The notes below the pieces were generated by a model. It saw only the letters and a list, made by a program, of their open reading frames with translations, did no database searches and was not told where the DNA came from. From Climacium dendroides (Eukaryota > Streptophyta > Bryopsida > Hypnales > Climaciaceae), in the NCBI GenBank assembly GCA_950106755.1, contig OX467091.1:25003538-25067537 (forward strand): 64,000 nt of DNA, in the 5' to 3' direction. The position numbers were made by a program, and so were the translations under genes. The number at the start of each line of letters is the position of its first letter. The stretch's first letter is position 1. Shown one piece after another: positions 25,601-38,738 of this stretch.

Positions 25601-28600
25601 GCGCATAAAATTCAAAAAGAGCTGCCGCAACACCCTTCGAAAAGGAATCCACACGTCTTTGAGCACAGTAAGATTCTCATAAATGAAAACAAATACATAC
25701 CTCACAGCCAGTCCCACTTTTACACAGCAGACCCAGCATAATAGTCAGCAACTTCTTGTGTTCAATCATACCAAGCCTTTGCACAAATTCGACGACAATA
25801 CTCAGACCAGCACCGGCAATTCCAAAGCGGACATCGTCGTCTTCTTCTGTTGCCATGATGAGCAGCGCAGAAGCAGATTTTTGACAGCTAGGATGATTTT
25901 CAGCGTCTCTGTCTAAACAATGGAGTACAGCCGTCAATGCTGCTGGTGTCTCCATAAACTTCTTGGCATTTGCTGCACTCTCTTTGACCATCAAATCCAA
26001 AAACCCAGCAGCCGCATCTCTGACATGGCTTGGCCACTTTGGATGAAGAAAACCGAGAATGATCTTAAATGGAAGCTCCTCCGTCTGGATCGCAATACTT
26101 GGAGAGAAAAGATACAACGCAAGAAGAGCATCTTTTTGGCAGTCCACTTCCTTGTCATTCAACAAATCCTGCAGGGAGTGATAGAAAGATTTTACATCAC
26201 ATACAAAATTAGAAGTAGAAGCAAACTACATGACTGGGATAAATCGCTGATTCATCCAACCGAACAAATTTGAGAGGGTAAAAACTTGGATGAATTAATC
26301 AACCCTGAAGAAACCATTGTATATGACCTAATAATTGTGAATAGACAACATTCCCCTATTGTGAGTGAGTATGCAGTAGGTCGTGGTAGAGTTCGTCACT
26401 AATGGACTCATAAAAAGCAAAAGAAATAAAACTCCGTACATAATATTCCATCCCATCATAGACATAATTCAAGAATTCAAACTTGGAACCATGTGGCTGC
26501 CAAACCAACAGACCCACCAGGATTCTAGTCTAGTAGGCTATCTTGCTCACAACATTTGGTCACGTTATAAAAGTGAAGGAATCAGTAAGAAAATAAGAAA
26601 CAAGATGACAAAATCCGGCTCCCAAAAACAAATACAGAGTAAGGAATTCTTCACAAACCATAAGTGCATCAATGCACTCTGTCCGCTCTATCTCAGAGTT
26701 GTGCAGCTTCCCCGTGGCGAACTTCAGAAACCTACTGGCCACTTGGGCTCGACAAGCTGGAGACTGGGACTTCGCCAACTTGACCAGAATTGCAACCTCT
26801 CCAAAAGCCGTGGGACGCTGAAAAATGCTTTGTTTGTCGGTATGATCAAAAACTTCCAGAATCCCAACTTTAAACTCATCCGGAACCCCTGAGTTTGGCT
26901 CCAACAAGACTTCGAGTGTACTTCGCTCTACGACGTTTTTGGTGAGCATAGCTTCAAATGAGTCCTTTCCATGCGTCACACAGAAACACAGCAATCTCAC
27001 AGACAGACCCAAGAGCCGCTTCAAATCATTCAATTCTTGCTCAGTTGCCCCAGAATCCGAAAGCTGCATTATTTCGGATCCGGTCGACTCCATCATTTTC
27101 AACAGGCACAAACACAAGCCTTCAGTGATACCCTCTTTGTACAACTCACACAGTTTCGTCATCAAGCTGATAATGGCCATCCTTCCGGGAATAGTAGAGT
27201 GGGAAATGAGACCATCAGTGACCATAAGCTCCAACAACTGACTCTGAAGTTCCAAGCAGATCTCCAGTGTCGGTAAACGTCCAAGGACCTGAGTGTCCAA
27301 GACAACCAGTGTATCTTTCGCCAAATTCTTTAGGAAAGTGTCGCCGAGCCCTTCACGTCAAATACCCAAGGTCAGTATTGGACACCACAACTTGCACTCA
27401 ATGAGCACATGAAAATTCTTGAAACAGTAACGTAACCACACCTAATTGTGACACTCTAAGCGGTGAGCATACTTTGTGCATTCGGAATGGACATACTCTA
27501 AAATACTCTTGATAGCAAATCAAAGAGTATTTCAATGCACAAACAGAATGGAATAACATAAGCAAATCTTATGAAAGTTCATAGTCTTATTGCTAGATGA
27601 TGTAAAACTGATAAAAGCACTAACGCTATCAAAATCAGTATGAGTTCATTGCGCAAGATTCTGAAGTGTGTTGCATTTAGATACGTGTTGCAATCACGTG
27701 TGGCTACCGTAATATGACCTCCCCCGGCCAGGAAGGATTGACCCCCTCATTGCCCAAGCCAAGGGTTAATACAAAAAATTGTCCCCTATTTTGTGCTTGA
27801 TGAATTTTATATTTCTTCATCTCTTAGCTAATTTGGGGTCTCTGATTCCAAATATGAATTCAAAATTTCCAAATTTTATCATGGGTGGCACAATAAGGGG
27901 GTAAATCCTCTCCGGCCGGACTCCCCCAACAAGATGCTCCCATTCATTTACGAGTAGTGGCATTGTTTCTCTCGACATCGTCATAATTCCCATCAACTCA
28001 TCTTCTTCTAAACAGTAACAATTTCTGCAACGGTGTCATTATCAAAGATTGTGTCGAATCTCAGACGAATAGACCAGAACATCGGTTTGGAAATGCACAC
28101 CTCTGCGCAACAATTTTATCAAAGCTGCTACAGTCAACTGAGCCTTATCGCCTGGGCTATCAGAACACTTTGCCAGGCGTTGCAACATTTTGAGACCAAG
28201 ATCATTTGCTCCTTCTAGATGCTTCATGCTCTGACTCGGGGCATCCAAGTTCAAAAACGCGCCCAACACGGGAAGAAAACCGTCATACCTGTACAATGCC
28301 TTCCGAACCTGTCGCACGGCAACAAAACGGGACATTTGCAGCGGCTTAAAATGACTTACACGACAATGATACTTTGGCAGAGTAGAAGGTCAGATGGAGG
28401 TACAGCTCGACCCTAGAAATGGTATCCCAGGATGCAACAGCCAAGTCAACACCTCTCAGATCCTAGCATGTAGAAGTTGGACAAAAATGTTTCGACAACG
28501 AAACAAAGCATCATGACACGGAATGAACTTGCAATACCTGTTTGTTCACCAAAATGTTACCAACAGTCTCAGCAGCTAGGAGAGAAATACTGTTAAGACT

Positions 28601-31305
28601 CCCATCCTTCATTAACGAGATAAAAAAGTCCAACGCGTCAGAGACTTCGAGAATGATTTTATCGTCAGACCCGACTCCTTTATCAGATGTAAGGACCACC
28701 ATTAACTTCATCTGCAGAGAGAGACAGTTTAAAGTGTCATACAGGGATATCCACCAGAAAACAGAATTCATAGAAGATTTTAGTCCAACTAATACTTCGT
28801 AACACACATGAAGTAACTTCGAATATCTACTTTGTCATTCCAAGGCTTAGAGTGCCCGTACCACTGTTGCCAACACGATATACACATAAGGGTGGAACTG
28901 AGAACTTCAAAAATGCATTGACAACAGTGCGTACCGCAGGCTTAGAATATTGTGTGTCCCCGGCTAGTTTTAGAGCTGCAGGTATGGCTTTTACAACCGT
29001 TGGTAGACCTGGCGGAGCCGCTGGAGCTAGAATGTATTTAGCACTGAACACTGCAGACGGACCACCTGGTCGGGATGCACACTTGATAAGATGAGAAAAA
29101 CCTTCCCGGACTTTTGGTGAAGACGTTGAACTCAGATATTCTAGTCCGATCTGCGCTTCTCTCTCCAAATCTGGGTCATCCCTTGAATTCGACGGATCGG
29201 CCGACCGTTCTGCTGCCAGTCGTCCTTCTGCCCTTACAAAGCTTTTTCAGCCAGATTTCAGATTTCAGAAAATTTTTATATTGGTGCTAAAACATACACA
29301 AAGGTACACTTCAAAAGCACAATATTCAAGCTTCATTTTAATTCAAGAGAGGATATTACTCCAACGACCCACTCCACCAAGTTAATCCAAAGCTTAGTGA
29401 TGACCTTGGATACTACGATATAAACTAGCATAAGCGAACTTACTCGATAAAATTAGTTCAAATCTTCGTGTGTTCAAGAATTTGACATCTCCTATACTTA
29501 GTGACCCCTCATCCAGCAGACTTGAAAATAGAAAATTCCATGATAATACACATTACTTACTGATCCAACTTCCAACGGCTCTGGGACCCAAAGGCTCCAC
29601 TAGAAGATCCAAAGGAATCCGGGAGCTCATCAATACACATTCCAAAGACCTTGTCAAATTGAAGGCCCAGTCTCAAAATCTCTTCATCCAGGTTTCCTTG
29701 GAGCATCACAAACACAAGGCTCATCTCCGGTCGTGTCTCTACTGCCGTGTGCATGCACAGCAAGGCTATTAGGATCGTCGTCAACACCTCGGTCCCTTCA
29801 ATTGCATGAAGATTTAGAGCCGGATCAATGAACTCTTTGATTCTCCCTTGACTGTGTAATTCCCTTGCCTAGTAATACCACAGGCGACACTCATGGTTAG
29901 TTACTCATGATGCACAAGGCGAACTTCAAGTACTCAGGATATTCAACCAGAAACCAGCCAATGCTCCCAGTGATTTTCAAAAATACACATATTGTTCATG
30001 CAAATGAAACTCACCCACTCTCCAAGATCACGTTGACCCTCGGGCAACGTCGGGTCGAAATTTCTTCTCCCACTCACAATCTCAAGAAGCAAGACTCCAA
30101 AATTGTAGACATCAACTTTCTCACTTACTTCTCCTGAAGTTCCATACTCAGGGGCTAAATAACCTCTGCATGATGGATGCGAGCATCAATAGATCATCCC
30201 GAAATTGTCATGGCAAAGATGACAAAGATTGCATTAGGTGGCAGAAAGAACACAACACCCAACAATTTCAAGCTAAAGAATGACACACATCAAAAAAAAC
30301 AAATATTCCTCACAAATAATTGATTGCTTCATCCTTACATACCAAACGTTCAATCATGAAGTCGCTATATGTTACAGCAGAGCTTACAGAGATAAGGCGC
30401 CTAGTCGTGGTGACTGAAAGTCGCTTACAGTGTTCGAAGATAATAAAACTGATTGCAAACCTGAAATTTTGGGCTCAAGATTCTGATCCAACATTATGTT
30501 GCATCGTCTTATGTGGCGGTGAATGATCCTTGGTTGAGCCAGAGAATGCAAATAATAAATGCCATTGGCCACTCCCAGACATATATTTCGGCGTACAGGC
30601 CAGGTCAAATTTAGGTCATCTTCTGAACAAATCCGTCCAAGGTAAAGTTAGAATCCCTACTGAAAGTTATCTATCACAAAAACAGTCAATAAAAGTACCA
30701 ATTCAATGAAAAACTGATGAAATCATCCGCTTTCAACTAACGTTAGTTTACTGAAAACTCCTCTTCTCAATCCAGACTCACCAGAAAGACATGTATCCAA
30801 CGTATCATTTGGCATGTACTCGAAGACAAGTATAGCCTCCCCCTCCGCATAGCAAAAGCCCACAGTCCGCACCAAATTCTTGTGGTGAAGGCCGGCCAAC
30901 AACTCCACTTGAGCCTTGAACTCACCAAGGTCTTGAAAATTCTCTTCGAGTAACCGTTTTACTGCAACCGTCTCACCTGTGTCAATTGTAACACCCTTGT
31001 ATACCTGCCAAAGACATTTCTAGTCGTCAAGAATGCTATCCAAATGTCTATCCACAAAACACGTCAAATACCGAATGCTTTCACAATAGTTGCGGTGGGT
31101 TGTCAAACACTATGTGCACTAGATTTCATCATGAGCAAGATACCTATCACCACCATACTTCACCATGCGATACAAAAAAGCCAAGTAGACTTATAACACA
31201 CCATAGTGAGAGCTTTCCAACTCAGCAAATTGTCCTTGCTGAATTTGTTTGTCATTCTCCAGATCTCATCCAAACTGAAGCAACGAGGAGCTCTGGCCCA
31301 TGTAG
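22395..31305 (-). CDS. Pseudokinase fused to a long ARM-repeat region, copy A
   Basis: Sixteen exons, all junctions in phase: 31202-31305, 30782-31004, 30388-30622, 30015-30165, 29561-29868, 28935-29232, 28538-28711, 28101-28344, 26659-27350, 25701-26168, 24968-25540, 24309-24525, 23611-23852, 23300-23371, 22829-23074, 22395-22481. The N-terminal ~340 residues have a receptor-like-kinase fold. The VAVKRL lysine and GYLAPEYGT are kept. The glycine loop reads [14 protein letters not shown] instead of NLLGxGGFGxVYKG, HRD is HRH, and DFG is DFQ after a 12-residue insertion, so it is predicted catalytically dead. The remaining ~1100 residues are helical armadillo-type repeats ([21 protein letters not shown]), suggesting protein binding. 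No U-box was seen. The first exon has no ATG before its conserved region, so it probably continues from the kinase gene at 31602-33432. The least certain junctions are the starts of 24309-24525 and 28101-28344. Confidence 0.72.
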
Positions 31306-31601
31306 CTGAATAGCAATCACTCCAAAACGAATCGTCACAATCAAATTTCCTCAACGGAACACAATCAAGTCAGATACAATTGGCATAGATTAGAGTTGAA
31401 TCCGCTACCACTTGCTCTGGAGTGAACACTCATTTCAAAGGACAAACAATTGAAAGCACCTCTTTTCTATTCATGCGTCTGCCCGACCTGGGAAATATTC
31501 CTTGACTTCAACACTATGAAAAAGAAAGCCGGGACATTCCTGGAAATAAATGAGCACTCTCTAAAAAGGAAAAAGCATCCAAGGTTCCAAAGAACAAGAC
31601 A

Positions 31602-33432
31602 CTAACATGTGATAAAATAGCCGCATTGCAAATGTCTCAACTCCGCGCAGATGTCAGCAAAGCTTGGGCGTTGGCGGGGATCAGGGTTCCAACATTTCTT
31701 GATCAAAGTCCTCAACCCCTCCGGACATTGGTTTGGTAATTGTGGACGATCACCAGCCAGTATCTTCCTTCTCACTTCGTTAGACTTCAAAGTGGATGAA
31801 AAAGGTACTTGGCCGCTCAAAACTTCGTAGCACAACATTCCAAAGCTGAAGACATCAACTTTGAATGGATACTGCAACCGCTCCTCACATTCGGACAACT
31901 CTATTTCATCATGGTTATTTGCGAGTTTGATCATTTCCGGAGCCATCCACCTCGTGGTACCTTGGTTTAGGGTTAGACTGGAAGCCGTCGCGCTGTTTTC
32001 CCTGGTTCTCGATAACCCAAAATCGGCCACCTTAACCTGGATGCAGGTGACATCTACTCCTTTCGTTTTCACAAGTCTCACCAGGATATTACCCGACTTC
32101 AAATCTCTGTGCACAATCTTATTCTGGTGGAGGAAGGAAACCCCTTCTGCCACCTGTGCGATGATGTGCATTGCTTCGGAAATGCTGAAAGGATTATCAT
32201 CCGCAGAACACCCTTCCAGTCTGCCTTGGATGAGAGTAGAAAGATCACTGTCCATCAGTTCCATGACGATGTAACATTTGTGCAAATGACTCCTATACCA
32301 AAGCAAGGATACAATATTGGGATGGCACAATCCTTCTAAGATTGATACCTCACGCATCAAATCTTCAACACTCGCCCCATGAAAAGTCTTTTTGGCAACA
32401 TCAGTCCCCAACCATGTTGCTTTGTACACGGTGCCAAACGAACCACCCCCCAATCTCTGCAATTGATGTAGACCCTCGTCGAGAATCTCAAAATAAGAAG
32501 ATTCGTTTGATCCCAGCAAGGCAGGATTGGGGAATTGCCTTGGGCTTTTCAACCTTTCTCGTAGAAATGTAGCCAGCTGTAAGTCTACACTACTTGTTCT
32601 GCTGGACTCAACCATGACATTCAAATCCGCAAATAAACTTGCTTCATCCAGTTTAGCCTTCTCTTTGACGATTTGAGCCTCGGTGTCCCTCACAAGGACA
32701 ACTTCAGCCACTTCCACACTTGGTAGTGCTACAAATTTCTTCCTGTTCGAAAAGATGATCGAGCACAACTCCAAATCCAAACCCAAGGACAAAACGTGCT
32801 CCGACACATTTGCCAGCATGATGGCAGATTGAATCCACGGATCTTTGCAACAACCAGCGATTAAGTTCTCAACTTCCTTACCCAAAGCAAGGAGCAACTT
32901 GAGAATCTCCAGAGACCGCACCGTGTCCTCAGCTGAGACAGATGGAGAGTACCATGTACTGATGAGCTCTAAGAATGAGGCCGCGCTTTGTGCAGCCATC
33001 TTCAATTTGTCAGCAAGATATTTACATTGCTCATGGTTGACCTTAAGCACAGAGGAACTTCTGGTCATCCTATCCACTTGATCCATACATTCTCTAGTGA
33101 GCTTCAAGAAAAGCTCGGGGGTTTCAACTGAAACAAGTGAACAAACACCACGAATGAGTGTCAGTCAACTGTGCCGACGTCAAGTTAGGGCAGGCAGTAG
33201 AGACAAACATATTGTACACAATATATCCGAACTTGGGAGCAGAAAGGAAGCAAGATTCAATTAAATCCTCCTGTCGATGTATGTCACACGAGTAACCATG
33301 CAAACAAGAATCAAACAGGAAACTCTCTGCCACCAATACAGGATCACATGACATTATTCAAGGCTCATGAGGCTTACCCAATTCAGTCGTAAATAACCTG
33401 GACAAAGTTGTCTTCAAGATACGGGAGGCCAT
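31602..33432 (-). CDS. Kinase with N-terminal helical (MLKL/HeLo-like) region, copy A
   Basis: Exons 33378-33432 and 31602-33127 (donor G|GTAAGC, acceptor TTTCAG|TT, phase 1) give 526 residues starting MASRILKTTLSRLFTTEL. Residues ~20-235 are helical and resemble the four-helix region of plant MLKL-type proteins; this is inference. The kinase domain spans about 240-517 with LGGGSFGTVYKA, VAKKTF, VHRDLKSGN, VADFGLS, TTRWMAPEM and RPSFADIC, so it should be an active Ser/Thr kinase of the TKL class. The stop TAG at 31602-31604 lies within a potential donor, T|GTTAGT, whose use would extend the protein into the pseudokinase-ARM exons about 300 bases downstream. The copy at 48829-50659 is almost identical; within residues 26-526 I see a single valine/isoleucine difference. 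Confidence 0.88.
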
Positions 33433-36400
33433 GACTAAGATACGTGCTTAATCTGCACCCACTACTCGAAAGCTTCAAGTCATGAAAGGCCCACTTGTTT
33501 TCTTATTGGAATTGGGTGAACGTTGGGAGCACCAAAAACAAATGTGCAACGACTCATTCTTGCCTCCTGAAACAATATGCATATAAACTTCTTCCTGAAC
33601 CTGCAATACAGAGCAGAAAGCACAAGTGGACCCTTAACTAGCGGGTACAGACATGGTCTCCTTCGGTTCACATGGTTAGTATCAATTATTCATTAGATTC
33701 TATCATTGCTTCAGCATATAAACCTACAAGTCAACATTCAAGAGCTTCTCGATCGGAGAACACAAGCCCGTACTCTTCATCACCGCCGGCTGCTCTTTAA
33801 CTGGGCACCAGTTGTTAGGCTCCTTAGATTCATTGGTTATTGCTAGATAAACTACCAAGACTTAAGTTCTTGATATCTCAAATCTCGTTATCACTGAATA
33901 TGATATCCGTCATATCAATGCCAAGCTCAAATGTGCCTCCTACTCGTACACATGTTCTCTAGACATGTAAAGAACTCTTTGAATCAAACTACAACTTTCA
34001 CTATGTCATTACAAGCGGTGATAACTCAGATCCACTGCCAACGTTGCAAAACGTAAAATTCATGGTACTAGCTTACTACAATGGAACTCTTGCGATTCTA
34101 GATACTTCAGTCTGCAATACCCCTGTGTAATGACAAATTCCACTACTCTCAAAGGAAATTTCGAGAATCAAAGACAACGGGGCAAAACAAACGGACTACT
34201 GAACAGAGCAAGCCGTTCCATCACGATCTTGAGATGAACCAGCAATGGTGAGAACTAGTTCAAAAGCAAACTACCGACAATTGAGCAATTTAGCTTTTGC
34301 CTTCACCGACAATCGACACCACAAAAGATCTCAAAGCTCCTCATATCATCCACCGTTTCAAATTAACCTCACAATCACAGCAAAGAAGGTCAGCACATAC
34401 AATCAGAATCCGTGCATCACGAGCTCATCCAAACCTTCTCTTTCTTGTCCGCCACCCGCTGAAACGCATTCACCGCTCTCATTTCGAAGTAGACCGACGA
34501 AGCATACTAAATTGTCGGTGGGCGCACCTAGAAACAAAACCCTAAGAGACTCATAGCCCTTCGCTCTACTCAATTTCCAAAGTGGAAATCAGAATACATG
34601 ACGAGAGATGACACCCCTGTTCGCCACAACATCCTAGCCCCTAGAGACACAGCTCCATTCTGTCGTCATCAAATACAGTAGCAAGTTTCCTCATGAGCCA
34701 CTTTTCCAACGATCGGCCATAACGAAGGATCGGTGAATAAGAAGAATTTGAAGAAGCGGTTCTCATGATGACAAGCAACATCGGAACCGACAGTCTGCTC
34801 GACGCCGACAGCTTTCAATTCGCTATCACCCCTCTGGCATTGGGAAGAAATGGAGGAGATTCGCGAGGTAATTGCGAAGGCTAGAAAAAGGAAACCTTAA
34901 CAGCAAGCCCTCTCCAACAGAGACAGAGGTATTCTCGTGATTAAGCTTCGATCAATGCTGTCGTTGGGCGTCACAAGGACAGCAAGAGACAGGAGAGAGA
35001 GAGAGATCTCCACGCAGGTTTGCACTCAAGGCATTCAAAATACTACATCGGTAAAGGGGGCGTTCCACTAAAGAATGAGCCCGCGCAATTGCCAGGAAGA
35101 CAACAACAGTAGCACTGTACCGACAAGTAAGCGCGCTTCCCAGTTTGGACCAGCGTTCAAAGAAATTCGCTCCATTGCCACTTAAAATTTTCAGTACCTA
35201 AATGTTCACTGGAAAAAATCCTTACAAAAAAATTAGATTTTAGCCAAGACTGCACCAAACAATAGAATTTGATAGTCAATTTGCAACTCTTCCACATTGG
35301 AATTAGCATCTATTTTGTCAGTTTTGTGTTATAGTACTCCCAATAATCCTTTACAACTTGCAAAATCCTCCTTTCTCTATTTTTATTCAATACTACTCAC
35401 TCTCAAGGTAGCCAAAGTTGATGCCTATTTGTCTTGAAGGTAGCATAATATTGCACTAAATTCCATAAATTAGTTCTAGGATCACTGGTTTGGACTTCCA
35501 ATTGAAGTCTCATTCACACTCAAGGAGTGGGTGATTGGTCCCCTCATGGTGGGCCCCTCCAAACGCACCATTCACCCTAAACCACTGTCTTCATTCTATG
35601 TACATCTCCCAAATCAATTATGTACTTCTATGGAAGAAACACTTTTAGATCCAAACTTTGTTCCTACATAACTTTTGCATGTAACTTAGTATCCAAATGT
35701 CACGTTCTTTGGTGCATTGGAACCTCCTTTTACTTACCAATAAGGAAATATGAAAATTTGAATAGTCTATTAATAGTAATTAGGCATAGTAGCAATTAGT
35801 GGTAGTTTTAGGAGTGTCCACCTTATTGCTCCAACCAAGGGTAATGTAAAAATTTCCCTCTATTTTGTGCTATGTTAGTTTTGTATATCTTCATTTCTCC
35901 TTCACACCTATAAATTTACAATGTACAAATTTTCTCATGGGTGGCAAATAAGAACTTTCAATGTTTTATCTAAGAGTAATTACGGGATAATAAGGAGGTT
36001 GATTTAGTTCTCATCCACCATACTAAATAGTGAAATTAAGTTGCTCCACACTAATTTTGCAACAGTTCATACTACATAAATATTTAATGCTATTATATAA
36101 GAATGCACTACTTTTGAATCATGGTACTTTACTCATAATGCACCCCTATAAGCCTATCTAACCATCAATGACAGTAACAAATATTTCAAGGAGCATTTTA
36201 GTACATCTTGAATAAGGGATGCATTTAGAATATGCGTACTTTAAACGGAGACTACCTTAGATATTGTTGTAATTGAAATTCATAAACCTCCATGTGTACA
36301 TTTGAAAATATTTGTAGAAGTATTTGCTAACATTGATGGCTTGTAAAGTAACTTTCTTGAGGTAAAACAACCTAATTTCACTATTTAGTATATGCATAGT

Positions 36401-37464
36401 ATTACAAAAATATGTTGCTATTTCATTTATCATCAGATGGTGACTTTTTCATCCACATTTTGCAATCTAAAAAAGTAGTGTGTTGCAACAAAGTTAGATG
36501 TTACAAATTTTACATCACGGTCTATTGGTTTACATACAATAGCAAACAATATTTTTATTCTTATTGGTATAACAACTTGCATGGGATAAGAAATGAATGA
36601 ATAGAATCACTTATATTTATACATTCATTCCAAAAAATATTTATTTATTACTCTCATCCAAAATCTTGGCAAATCTAATCATTTTTGAAGAACATTTTGG
36701 CAATTTGTAAAACAAAATTAGGTATAGTTTCCTTCCTCATGAGCAAGTCAAATGACTTGGCCACCATCCCTTGTCACTTCCACCTAACATATATGTCCGT
36801 AGACACGGTACTTTAAAAATAAGTTATGAATTTTTAAGGTACAATATCCAAGCGTAACGAAAAGCAACACTACGTTCTCATCGACACTTTCGAAAGGAGG
36901 AGCAGATTGAGACGACGGTTGTGTGACGTAACATCCTTGGAAAAACAAATCGATTCCTACTGGGAGAGCGATGAACAATTCCATAACAGTGAAACAAATG
37001 GCCAATCATAATTTGGAATGACTGTCGTTTTCCATAACCACAAAGCTTTCTTAAGACAGAAAGTGAGGCTAAAAGCAAATAAGAGTTCACAATAGCATTC
37101 ACCACATCCTGAAGAACAACAATCTGTCAAATTTTCCTGCCACTAATCTCAAGAAGAATGTCCACTGATAGAGGTCTTTGAAGATACTTGCCAACAACCT
37201 ACCCAACCTACTCTGGCGCGTTGCAGAATGTCATGCCTTAACAAAGCTCATATCCTTCACAAGTACATGAGGTTTCAGACTGCCTAAAGTTGTGAACCAT
37301 CACTTATTTGCAACTCTCATTTGATGCTATGTAATTAGCATGGTGTTCATCCAAAACTACACTAACATACAGTGGATATAGGTGGGTTACTAGGAGGTGC
37401 ATTTCAGAACATTCATCATGGCCAATTATATAGTTATACACAAACCGTAATGTCTCTCAAAATT
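33433..37464. other. Spacer between the kinase gene and the FAHD1 fragment, unit A
   Basis: It should contain the promoter and 5' leader of the minus-strand kinase gene in its left part; an AGAGAGAGAG run lies near 34993. From about 35200 it is AT-rich and repeat-like. I find no recognisable gene. The right part, from about 35860, appears identical to unit B. Confidence 0.6.
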
Positions 37465-38738
37465 CTAAGTACGTACAGGCTTCCGTGCTTTCACTTCAAA
37501 TGACATCTCCGCCAGGCCTGTGATGCCAGCCTTCATATGTTGACCTGCCTTGACAGGGCCTACACCTGAAGGAGTCCCTGAAAACATTCACACATTAAAG
37601 AGCCTGGAATTAGGTTCTGACGTGCGTGCATGTATGAATCCAGCTAGTGACAACGTTAAACTTCCGATTATGAATCGTTTCACAAAAAATTATTACCTAA
37701 CTTGTGCACACACTGAGAATATACAAAAAAGGTTATTCAGTCAAACTATACTCATTCAGTGTCATCCCGAACATAATGTAAAGGTGCAAGATGTCAATCA
37801 GCTTTGGAAGCACTGTCATTTACTGATTTCCTTCTCAATAAGTGGATGCTAGATGGTTGGTCATTAACGTTTTGAGTTCAAAATAGTGTATGAACATTAA
37901 AGAGAATGAACGGTGTAGTTTTGTAGTTCGTACAAGAATTCAATAACGCAGGAGAACCAGAACTTACATACTTTAAACAAGGTAAAAGAATGAAGACAAG
38001 TTCCACTGTTTACCTGTGAGAATAATATCGCCTTCATTTAGTGTCATGATGGTGCTGATGTAACTAATAAGGACTGGGACGCTGAAAATCATGTCATTCG
38101 TGCTGCCTTTCTGCCTTAGCTTTCCATCCACCTGAACATCCAGACAAAGCAAACCTCAAGAACTACTCCCAATTGCAAGACCTATTGCTTAAACCTCAAT
38201 CTCTTCATAGAGGTCCTTCACAGAAATCAACAGTACATACTGAAGATCATGCAAAACTAAGTTGAGATTGTCTGCTGCACGTATTAAACTCAGTGAACCA
38301 ATCAAGTTTATATTTTTGAAATATGAGGTGATCCAGACATATTAAAAAATACCTCAAGCCACAACTCCAAGTCATTAAGATTTGGCACCTGCTTTTTAGG
38401 AATCTGAAAGGAAAAGTAGATCAGACACTAATCAGGAGGCAATCAAAACGCTGACCAGTATGAAGCCCTTGGCCTAGATCAAAGACCAAGACAGAGACCA
38501 TGGAGCCCAACTTGCATCTAAATGCATAAAACAGCATACTAGTTTCACAGTCTTGTTGGTGAGACGCAGAGAGCCGTGCTAGTACAAAAATAAATCCCCG
38601 CGCAGGGTATTGCCCGGATCAAAGCTGCATGCAGCACCATGTCACAGTAAATCTCATGAAAAGTCTAAAGTGAGAAGAATATGCTGGGAGCGGTAAACGG
38701 GAGCATACATACAAAATTGCCAATCGGTGTGAAAGTGT
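37465..38738 (-). pseudogene. 5'-truncated FAHD1 copy (exons 4 partial to 7)
   Basis: Carries exons matching FAHD1 exons 7 (37465-37577), 6 (38014-38131), 5 (38353-38403) and the last 26 bases of exon 4 (38713-38738). The frames are intact and apparently identical to unit B. Exons 1-3 and the rest of exon 4 are absent because the duplication ends inside exon 4. What remains lacks the start, the GRNYAAH motif and the HEVEL and ALDMT metal-ligand segments, so it cannot encode the enzyme. Any transcript would have to start in unrelated sequence at 38739 onward. Confidence 0.88.

Larger units (their letters stand above)
20871..38738. repeat. Tandem segmental duplication, unit A
   Basis: Sequence from CATTGAAAGG at 20871 to GAAAGTGT at 38738 corresponds to 38944-55914. 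The coordinate offset is 18073 at the left end and 17176 at the right end. Most of the ~900-bp difference is a second copy of the terminal-exon block at 21926-22660. Gene order in both units, on the minus strand: ARM-repeat exons, pseudokinase exons, kinase gene, long spacer, FAHD1 3' exons. Confidence 0.95.

Noticed and set aside
30460..30500. Possible 37-base intron in the pseudokinase between KIS and DFQ
   Set aside because: Although it starts GT and ends AG, removing it shifts the frame and breaks the in-phase join to the GYLAPEY exon, and it is too short for a normal plant intron. It is treated as an in-frame insertion.
31861..32274. 137-codon plus-strand frame (and its copy at 49088-49501)
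   Set aside because: Antisense to the conserved catalytic core of the kinase, so its conservation is explained by the other strand.
34245..34556. 103-codon plus-strand frame in the spacer (118 codons in unit B at 51478-51834)
   Set aside because: Low-complexity Ser/Pro/His/Lys composition, no homology, and the stop position differs between units. It probably lies in the leader or promoter region of the kinase gene.
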